From Variovorax sp. MHTC-1 (GTDB lineage: Bacteria; Pseudomonadota; Gammaproteobacteria; Burkholderiales; Burkholderiaceae_C): 64,000 nt of DNA. The stretch spans positions 186,001 through 250,000 of the forward strand of contig NZ_RWKI01000007.1 of NCBI RefSeq assembly GCF_003984645.1, written 5' to 3'. The position numbers were made by a program, and so were the translations under genes. Positions 58,243 through 64,000 of this stretch are shown here, one piece after another. How positions within the stretch are numbered: position 1 is the stretch's first letter; each line of letters begins with the position of its first letter. The notes below the pieces were generated by a model. That model was not told the origin of the DNA. It saw nothing but the letters and a program-made list of their open reading frames with translations, and did no database searches.

Positions 58243-59391
58243 ATGACCACGGCCAACCTGCTCGACTTCGATCTCGAGGGGCTGGCTGCGTTCTGCGAAA
58301 GGCTCGGCGAGAAGCGCTTCCGCGCCACCCAGCTGTTCCGCTGGATCCACCAGCGCGGGGCGAGCGACTTCGCGCACATGACCGACCTCGCCAAGTCGCT
58401 GCGCGAGAAGCTCGCAGGCAGCGCACGCGTCGAGGCGCTGCCGATGATCACGCAGCACGAGTCGGCCGACGGCACCATCAAGTGGCTGTTCGACGTCGGC
58501 GACGGCAACGCGGTCGAGGCGGTGTTCATTCCCGAGGACGACCGCGGCACGCTGTGCGTCTCTTCGCAGGCCGGCTGCGCCGTCGGCTGCCGCTTCTGCT
58601 CGACCGGGCACCAGGGCTTCAGCCGCAACCTGACGACGGGCGAGATCGTCGCCCAGCTGTGGTTCGCCGAGCACTTCCTGCGCAAGCACCTCAAGCGCGA
58701 CGAGCGTGTGATCTCCAACGTCGTAATGATGGGCATGGGCGAGCCGCTGCAGAACTATGCGGCGCTGGTGCCGGCCCTGCGCACGATGCTCGACGACAAC
58801 GCCTATGGCCTGTCGCGCCGCCGGGTGACGGTGTCGACCTCCGGCGTGGTGCCGATGATCGATCGCCTGGGCGCCGATTGCCCGGTGGCGCTCGCGGTGT
58901 CGCTGCATGCGCCCAACGACGCGCTGCGCGACGACCTGGTGCCGCTCAACCGCAAATATCCCATTGCCGAACTGCTCCAGGCCTGCCAGCGCTACCTCGC
59001 GCACGCGCCGCGCGACTTCATCACCTTCGAGTACTGCATGCTCGACGGTGTGAACGACCAGCCCGAGCACGCGCGCCAACTGGTCGATCTGGTGCGCTCG
59101 CAGGGCATCTCCTGCAAGTTCAACCTGATTCCTTTCAATCCTTTCCCGGCGTCCGGCCTGCTGCGTTCGCCGCAGCCGCGGGTGCTGGCCTTCGCCAAGG
59201 TCCTGAGCGAGGCCGGCATCGTGACCACTGTGCGCAAGACGCGCGGCGACGATATCGATGCGGCCTGCGGCCAGCTGGCGGGCGACGTGAAAGACCGGAC
59301 CCATGCGGCCGAGCGCATGGCGCAGCGGCGCACTGTCGTGCTGCACCCGGCCCGCAAGCAGGCCGCCACAACCACTGCCCAGGAGCCATGA
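58243..59391 (+). CDS. rlmN: 23S rRNA/tRNA adenine-C2 methyltransferase RlmN
   Basis: 382 residues. Radical-SAM cluster motif [11 protein letters not shown], preceded by the N-terminal HhH-like region [16 protein letters not shown], followed by [49 protein letters not shown] and the C-terminal [17 protein letters not shown] containing the methyl-carrying cysteine. It methylates A2503 of 23S rRNA and A37 of some tRNAs. Start at 58243; upstream extension overlaps ndk. Confidence 0.98.
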   Translation: MTTANLLDFDLEGLAAFCERLGEKRFRATQLFRWIHQRGASDFAHMTDLAKSLREKLAGSARVEALPMITQHESADGTIKWLFDVGDGNAVEAVFIPEDDRGTLCVSSQAGCAVGCRFCSTGHQGFSRNLTTGEIVAQLWFAEHFLRKHLKRDERVISNVVMMGMGEPLQNYAALVPALRTMLDDNAYGLSRRRVTVSTSGVVPMIDRLGADCPVALAVSLHAPNDALRDDLVPLNRKYPIAELLQACQRYLAHAPRDFITFEYCMLDGVNDQPEHARQLVDLVRSQGISCKFNLIPFNPFPASGLLRSPQPRVLAFAKVLSEAGIVTTVRKTRGDDIDAACGQLAGDVKDRTHAAERMAQRRTVVLHPARKQAATTTAQEP

Positions 59392-59395
59392 ACCG

Positions 59396-60229
59396 ATGAG
59401 CCAGGCCTTTCCGATCGTGCACCAGCGAGTGATGCAAGCGCTCTTCGGCTTTGCGGCCGTGTTCCTGCTCGCCGGCTGCGCCACCAGGGACCCTTCCGCG
59501 CCGGGCACGGGCAGCAGCAACGCCGCCCCCATCATCACGGCCTCGGACGAAACCAACGCCCGCAAGCGCGCCCGGCTGCGCGTCGAACTGGCCATCGGCT
59601 ACTTCGAGCAGGGGCAGACCACCGTGGCGCTGGACGAGATCAAGCAGGCCGTGGCCAACGATCCGACCTTTGCCGATGCCTACAACCTGCGCGGCCTGGT
59701 CTACATGCGTCTCGACGACGCGGCCCAGGCCGAAGACAGCTTCCGCCGCGCGATCGCGCTCAACCCGCGCGAGCCGAACACCTTGCACAACTACGGATGG
59801 CTGTTGTGCCAGCAGAACCGGTTCGGCGACGCGCAGCAGCAGTTCTCGGCTGCGCTGGCCATCCCTACCTACGGCGACCGTGCCAAGACGCTGATGACGC
59901 AGGGCGTGTGCCAGCTGCGGGCCGGACAACGCGCCGAGGCGGAGCGCAGCCTGACGCAGGCCTACGAGCTCGATGCCGGCAATCCGGTGGTCGGCTTCAA
60001 CCTGGCCTCGCTGCTGGCGCAGCGCGAGGACTGGTCGCGTGCGCAGTTCTATATTCGCCGCGTCAATAACGGTCCGTCGGCCAATGCCGAGACGCTCTGG
60101 CTCGGCATCAAGATCGAACGCCGGCTCAACAACCGTGAAGCGATCGCGCAGCTCGCAGGCCAGTTGCAGCGACGCTTCCCCCAGTCGCGGGAGGCAATGG
60201 CGTACGAGCGCGGGAATTTCAATGATTGA
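59396..60229 (+). CDS. pilF: Type IV pilus biogenesis lipoprotein PilF/PilW
   Basis: 277 residues. Lipoprotein signal with lipobox FLLAGC, then tetratricopeptide repeats from about residue 50: RVELAIGYFEQGQTTVALDEI, PTFADAYNLRGLVYMRLDDAAQAEDSF and LNPREPNTLHNYGWLLCQQNRFGDAQQQF. PilF helps assemble the PilQ secretin in the outer membrane. Position between rlmN and a RodZ-like gene is the conserved location. The 3' end overlaps the next gene by 8 bases. Confidence 0.93.
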   Translation: MSQAFPIVHQRVMQALFGFAAVFLLAGCATRDPSAPGTGSSNAAPIITASDETNARKRARLRVELAIGYFEQGQTTVALDEIKQAVANDPTFADAYNLRGLVYMRLDDAAQAEDSFRRAIALNPREPNTLHNYGWLLCQQNRFGDAQQQFSAALAIPTYGDRAKTLMTQGVCQLRAGQRAEAERSLTQAYELDAGNPVVGFNLASLLAQREDWSRAQFYIRRVNNGPSANAETLWLGIKIERRLNNREAIAQLAGQLQRRFPQSREAMAYERGNFND

Positions 60230-61163
60230 GAAGGCGAGCGAGTTCGGAGCCTCGGCCGCGGTGCCGCTGGTGACCGGCGACAGCACCTTCATGACGGCCG
60301 GCGACATGCTGCGCGAGGCGCGCGAGGCCCACGGCCTGCACATCGACATGGTGGCGGCTGCGCTCAAGGTATCGACGCAGAAGCTGGCCGCTCTGGAGGC
60401 CGACGACATCGACGCCTTGCCCGATCCGGTGTTCGCGCGTGCGCTGGCCGCGAGCGTGTGCCGGGCGCTGCGCATCGATCCTGCACCCGTGCTGGCCAAG
60501 CTGCCCGGCGCTCAGCCGGCTGGCCTGGCGGAGGCCGACCGCACCATCAGCAAGAGCCTGCGCTCGGCCGTGCCGCGCTCGGGTGGCGTCGGCGGTTCGA
60601 ACGGGCAACCGTCGCGCGCGCTGCTGATCGTGGTCCTCATGCTGCTGATCGGCGCGGCGGTGCTGTTCTGGCTGCCGCAGTCGGTCTTCGATCGGATCGG
60701 CGAGTCGATCTCGCGCCTGACGGCCGCAAGCAGCAGCGCCGACGCGTCGGCGGAGCCGCCGGCTGCTGCCGCGCCGAGCGCGAGCGGGATGGTCGTCGAG
60801 TCGGTCCCGCCGGCGGCACCGGTCGCCGCTGCGACGGCGCCCGTCGCGCCCCCTCCCTCGGCAGCGATCCCGCCGGTCCCGGCGACGCCGGCTGCGGCCA
60901 CGGCGCCCGCGGCTCCCGGAGCCAATTTGATCGTCTTCGTCGCGCGCGAGGATTCGTGGGTCACGGTGAACGAAGCGAACGGCAAGTCCTTGCTGCGGCG
61001 TACGGTGCAGGCCGGCGAGACTGTCGGCTTGACGGGCGCGCCGCCGCTGTCGGTGGTCGTGGGCCGTGCTTCGGGCATCGACGTGCAGGTGCGCGGCAAG
61101 CCGTTCGACCTGGCGCCTCTGACACGCTCGGGCGGCGTGGCGCGTTTCGAGGTCAAGCCATGA
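60222..61163 (+). CDS. rodZ: RodZ-like HTH membrane protein (DUF4115)
   Basis: 313 residues. An N-terminal cytoplasmic HTH of the RodZ type ([34 protein letters not shown], residues 30-63), a single transmembrane helix ([20 protein letters not shown], about 128-147), a long Ala/Pro-rich periplasmic linker and a C-terminal DUF4115 beta domain ([21 protein letters not shown]...). RodZ tethers MreB to the membrane for rod shape. The location before ispG matches enterobacterial rodZ-ispG-hisS. Confidence 0.88.
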   Translation: MIEKASEFGASAAVPLVTGDSTFMTAGDMLREAREAHGLHIDMVAAALKVSTQKLAALEADDIDALPDPVFARALAASVCRALRIDPAPVLAKLPGAQPAGLAEADRTISKSLRSAVPRSGGVGGSNGQPSRALLIVVLMLLIGAAVLFWLPQSVFDRIGESISRLTAASSSADASAEPPAAAAPSASGMVVESVPPAAPVAAATAPVAPPPSAAIPPVPATPAAATAPAAPGANLIVFVAREDSWVTVNEANGKSLLRRTVQAGETVGLTGAPPLSVVVGRASGIDVQVRGKPFDLAPLTRSGGVARFEVKP

Positions 61164-62452
61164 GCGACGACACATCGAGCCCCCTGAACTGCCTGCCGAT
61201 CGAATCCGCCGCGCCGCGGCCGCGCCGTTCGCGGCAGGCCAGCGTGGTCTGGGGCCCGCGCACCGTCACGGTGGGCGGCGATGCGCCGGTGCGCGTGCAG
61301 TCGATGACCAATACCGACACCGTCGACGCGATCGGCACCGCGATCCAGGTCAAGGAACTGGCGCTGGCCGGCTCGGAGATGGTGCGCATCACCGTCAACA
61401 CGCCCGAAGCCGCGGCACAGGTGCCCTACATCCGCGAACAGCTCGACCGCATGGGTGTCGACGTGCCGCTGATCGGCGACTTCCACTACAACGGCCACCG
61501 CCTGCTCACCGACTACCCGGCCTGCGCCGAGGCGCTCAGCAAGTACCGCATCAACCCCGGCAACGTCGGCAAGGGCGACAAGCACGACCGCCAGTTCGGG
61601 CAGATGATCGATGCGGCCATGCGCTGGAACAAGCCGGTGCGCATCGGCGTCAACTGGGGCAGCCTCGACCAGGAACTGCTGTCCGGCCTGATGGACATCA
61701 ACAGCCGGCGCCCCGAGCCGTGGGATGCGAAGCAGGTGATGTACGAGGCGCTGGTGAGCTCGGCCATCGATTCCGCGAAGCTCGCCGAGTCGATGGGCAT
61801 GAACGGAAGCCAGATCATCCTGAGCTGCAAGGTCAGCGGTGTGCAGGACCTGGTCTCGGTCTACCGCGAACTTGCGAAGCGCTGCGACTACGCGCTGCAC
61901 CTGGGCCTGACCGAAGCCGGCATGGGCACCAAGGGCACGGTGGCTTCGGCCACGGCGCTGTCGATCCTGCTGCAGGAAGGCATCGGCGACACGATCCGCG
62001 TGTCGCTCACGCCGCAGCCCGGCGAATCGCGCACGCAGGAAGTGCTGATCGCCAACGAGATCCTGCAAGCCCTCGGCCTTCGTGTCTTCGTGCCCAGCGT
62101 CACAGCCTGCCCGGGCTGCGGCCGCACGACCAGCACCACCTTCCAGGAACTCGCCAAGGAGATCGACGACTACCTGCGCATGCAGATGCCGGTCTGGCGC
62201 ACCAAGTACCCGGGCGTCGAGACGATGAAGGTGGCCGTGATGGGCTGCATCGTCAACGGCCCGGGCGAGAGCAAGCACGCCGACATCGGCATCAGCCTGC
62301 CGGGCACCGGCGAGGCGCCGGCGGCGCCGGTTTTCATCGACGGCGAGAAGGCGCTCACGCTGCGCGGCGAGAACATCGCCGCCGAGTTCCATCAACTGGT
62401 CGAGAACTACATCGAGAAGCGTTTCGGCGGCCACGCCGCCGAAGTCGCTTGA
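61160..62452 (+). CDS. ispG: 4-hydroxy-3-methylbut-2-enyl diphosphate synthase IspG
   Basis: 430 residues. [11 protein letters not shown] at the N-terminal TIM barrel, [29 protein letters not shown], and the 4Fe-4S ligands in ACPGCGRT plus the later [10 protein letters not shown] cysteine. Penultimate step of the MEP isoprenoid pathway. Two or more insertions relative to E. coli IspG (372 residues), e.g. around residues 185-215 ([17 protein letters not shown]), follow the longer type found in betaproteobacteria. Start overlaps the rodZ stop (ATGA). Confidence 0.97.
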   Translation: MSDDTSSPLNCLPIESAAPRPRRSRQASVVWGPRTVTVGGDAPVRVQSMTNTDTVDAIGTAIQVKELALAGSEMVRITVNTPEAAAQVPYIREQLDRMGVDVPLIGDFHYNGHRLLTDYPACAEALSKYRINPGNVGKGDKHDRQFGQMIDAAMRWNKPVRIGVNWGSLDQELLSGLMDINSRRPEPWDAKQVMYEALVSSAIDSAKLAESMGMNGSQIILSCKVSGVQDLVSVYRELAKRCDYALHLGLTEAGMGTKGTVASATALSILLQEGIGDTIRVSLTPQPGESRTQEVLIANEILQALGLRVFVPSVTACPGCGRTTSTTFQELAKEIDDYLRMQMPVWRTKYPGVETMKVAVMGCIVNGPGESKHADIGISLPGTGEAPAAPVFIDGEKALTLRGENIAAEFHQLVENYIEKRFGGHAAEVA

Positions 62453-62464
62453 ACCCCAAGAACA

Positions 62465-63775
62465 ATGGCTGACAAACTGAATGCCGTCAAAGGCATGAAC
62501 GACACATTGCCGCCGGAATCGGCGCGCTGGGAGTGGCTCGAGGCCACCGTGCGCGAGCTGATGGCGCGCTATGCCTACCGCAACGTCCGCACGCCGATCC
62601 TCGAGCACACGGCGTTGTTCGTGCGCGGCATCGGCGAAGTGACCGACATCGTCGAGAAGGAGATGTATTCCTTCCACGACCGTTCGGACAAGTACGGCGA
62701 CAACGACCACCTGACGCTGCGCCCCGAGAACACCGCCGGCATCGTGCGCGCCGCGATCGAGCACAACATGCTCTACGACGGCGGCAAGCGCCTGTGGGCC
62801 ATCGGCCCGATGTTCCGGCGCGAGAAGCCGCAGCGCGGGCGCTTCCGCCAGTTCCATCAGATCGACGTCGAGGCGCTGGGCTTCGCCGGGCCGGATGTCG
62901 ATGCCGAGCTGATCCTGCTGGCCAGCGGCCTGTGGAAGGCCATCGGCCTGACCGACGTGCGCCTGGAAATCAACAGCCTGGGCCAGCCGGCCGAGCGGGC
63001 GCAGCACCGTGCCCAGCTCATCGCGCACTTCGACACGCACGCCGACCAGCTCGACGAGGATGCCAGGCGCCGCCTGCACAGCAATCCGCTGCGCATCCTC
63101 GACACCAAGAATCCGGCGATGAAGGCGGTGGTGGAATCGGCGCCGAAGCTGATCGACTTTCTCGGGCCTAAGTCGTTGGCGCACTTCGAGGGGCTGAAGG
63201 CCATCCTCGACGCGAACGACATCGCCTACACCATCAACCCGCGCCTGGTGCGCGGCCTCGACTACTACAACCTCAGCGTCTTCGAGTTCGTGACCGATCG
63301 GCTCGGCTCGCAGGGCACGGTGTGCGCCGGCGGGCGCTACGACGGCCTGTTCGAACAGCTCGGCGGCAAGCCCGCGCCGGCGGTGGGCTGGGCCATCGGC
63401 GTGGAGCGTGTGCTCGAGTTGCTGAAGGAGCAGGGGACCGCGGTTCCCGTGTCGACCCCCGATGCCTTTGCGGTGGTGCCGGATGCGGCGGCGATGCCGG
63501 TCGCGCTGCGCACGCTGCAGCAGCTGCGCGACGCCGGCGTGCGCGTGCAGATGCATGCGGCCACGGCCGACGGCCTCGGCAGCTTCAAGTCGCAGTTCAA
63601 GAAGGCCGACAGCAGCGGTGCCACCTATGCGCTGATCTTCGGCGCCGACGAACTCGCGCGCGGCGAGGTCACGGTCAAGGCGCTGCGCGACGGCAGCGGG
63701 GCGCAGACCGCCCGTCCGCTGGCCGAGCTGCCCGCCTGGGCCGCCACCCTACAATCCCCGGCTCCCAACAACTGA
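62465..63775 (+). CDS. hisS: Histidyl-tRNA synthetase
   Basis: 436 residues. Class II motifs: motif 1 around [22 protein letters not shown], motif 2 [24 protein letters not shown], histidine-specific [17 protein letters not shown] and the CAGGRYDGL segment, motif 3 [10 protein letters not shown], then a C-terminal anticodon-binding domain. Charges tRNA-His. Twelve bases after ispG. Confidence 0.98.
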   Translation: MADKLNAVKGMNDTLPPESARWEWLEATVRELMARYAYRNVRTPILEHTALFVRGIGEVTDIVEKEMYSFHDRSDKYGDNDHLTLRPENTAGIVRAAIEHNMLYDGGKRLWAIGPMFRREKPQRGRFRQFHQIDVEALGFAGPDVDAELILLASGLWKAIGLTDVRLEINSLGQPAERAQHRAQLIAHFDTHADQLDEDARRRLHSNPLRILDTKNPAMKAVVESAPKLIDFLGPKSLAHFEGLKAILDANDIAYTINPRLVRGLDYYNLSVFEFVTDRLGSQGTVCAGGRYDGLFEQLGGKPAPAVGWAIGVERVLELLKEQGTAVPVSTPDAFAVVPDAAAMPVALRTLQQLRDAGVRVQMHAATADGLGSFKSQFKKADSSGATYALIFGADELARGEVTVKALRDGSGAQTARPLAELPAWAATLQSPAPNN

Positions 63776-63781
63776 CAGCGC

Positions 63782-64000
63782 ATGGCAACCCATCTCGACC
63801 TCGAAGAACAGGAACAGCTCGACCAGCTCAGGCATTTCTGGAACACCTACGGCACGCTGATCACCTGGCTCGTGCTGCTGGTGGCCGGCGCCTTCATGGC
63901 GTGGAACGGCTGGCAGTATTTCCAGCGCGACAAGGCGGCGCGCGCCTCGGTGCTCTACGACGAGATCGAACGCAGCGCGCAGGCGGGCGACGTGGCCCGC
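63782..64000 (+). CDS. yfgM: YfgM-family membrane protein (N-terminal part)
   Basis: 73 residues visible; the gene runs off the right edge. MATHLDLEEQEQLDQLRHFWNTYG is followed by one transmembrane helix (LITWLVLLVAGAFMAWNGW) and QYFQRDKAARASVLYDEIE, the YfgM N terminus. In E. coli YfgM is an inner-membrane anchored periplasmic TPR protein linked to PpiD and SecYEG. Its position after hisS (and normally before bamB) supports the call. Confidence 0.92.
   Translation, partial: MATHLDLEEQEQLDQLRHFWNTYGTLITWLVLLVAGAFMAWNGWQYFQRDKAARASVLYDEIERSAQAGDVAR

Noticed and set aside
60512-63556. A 1014-codon antisense frame over rodZ-ispG-hisS, and a similar 964-codon frame over sucA
   Set aside because: Same codon-bias shadow effect; no motifs or ribosome binding sites.

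Overview
The window is chromosomal DNA of very high GC content (roughly two thirds G+C), with dense co-oriented operons and almost no spare space. Gene content and order (iscRSUA-hscBA-fdx, intracellular PHB depolymerase, an E3 subunit carrying its own lipoyl domain, a betaproteobacterial proteasome homologue, rlmN-pilF-rodZ-ispG-hisS-yfgM) point to a betaproteobacterium of the Burkholderiales, most likely Comamonadaceae (Variovorax-like). I see no prophage, transposase, plasmid gene or CRISPR array. No gene-free stretch exceeds 300 bases; the longest gaps are 40055-40325, 25497-25722 and 7543-7760.

Layout. 1-2 kb: end of a biotin-dependent acyl-CoA carboxylase, biotin synthase and a methylmalonyl-CoA-epimerase-like protein. 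2-5.3 kb (minus): RnfB-like ferredoxin, PHB depolymerase, aminotransferase. 5.4-14 kb (plus): uvrB, the complete isc iron-sulfur operon and dnaQ. 14.1-18.5 kb: tRNA-Val(CAC), a 48-residue proline-rich ORF, an FAD oxidoreductase, a YqjD/YqjE membrane pair, pyrD (minus) and rpiA. 18.6-25.5 kb (minus): periplasmic glutaredoxin-like protein, oligopeptidase A, folD and a PAS histidine kinase with its FixJ-type regulator. 25.7-32.6 kb (plus): pyruvate dehydrogenase operon aceE-aceF-[proteasome homologue]-lpd, closed by a strong terminator. 32.6-40 kb: NlpC/P60 hydrolase, PQQ sugar dehydrogenase, isochorismatase-like hydrolase, LysR/mmsA pair, DAHP synthase, NAD-isocitrate-type dehydrogenase. 40.3-50.1 kb (plus): prpE, sucA-sucB-lpd, zapE and a coiled-coil exported protein. 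50.1-57.7 kb: PP2C phosphatase, DUF465 protein, DinG/YoaA helicase, bamD, rluD, scpB-rluB. 57.8-64 kb (plus): ndk, rlmN, pilF, rodZ-like, ispG, hisS and the start of yfgM.

How the genes fit together. Central carbon metabolism dominates: two complete 2-oxoacid dehydrogenase complexes, each with its own E3, and a propionyl-CoA theme (biotin carboxylase and biotin synthase, epimerase, mmsA, prpE). The isc operon supplies Fe-S clusters to several products of the same window (BioB, RlmN, IspG, the YoaA-type helicase, the RnfB-like ferredoxin).

Most notable: (i) a BPH-type proteasome homologue translationally coupled on both sides inside the pyruvate dehydrogenase operon; (ii) a dispersed GC-rich REP-like element in five gene gaps, abutting stop codons in two and start codons in two others; (iii) a perfect terminator-like hairpin inside the isc operon; (iv) a perfect 9-3-9 palindrome between the two-component system and aceE; (v) a highly structured RNA segment between tRNA-Val and the small ORF, which could mask that ORF's ribosome binding site. 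Function assignments rest on motif and family recognition by eye, without database searches.
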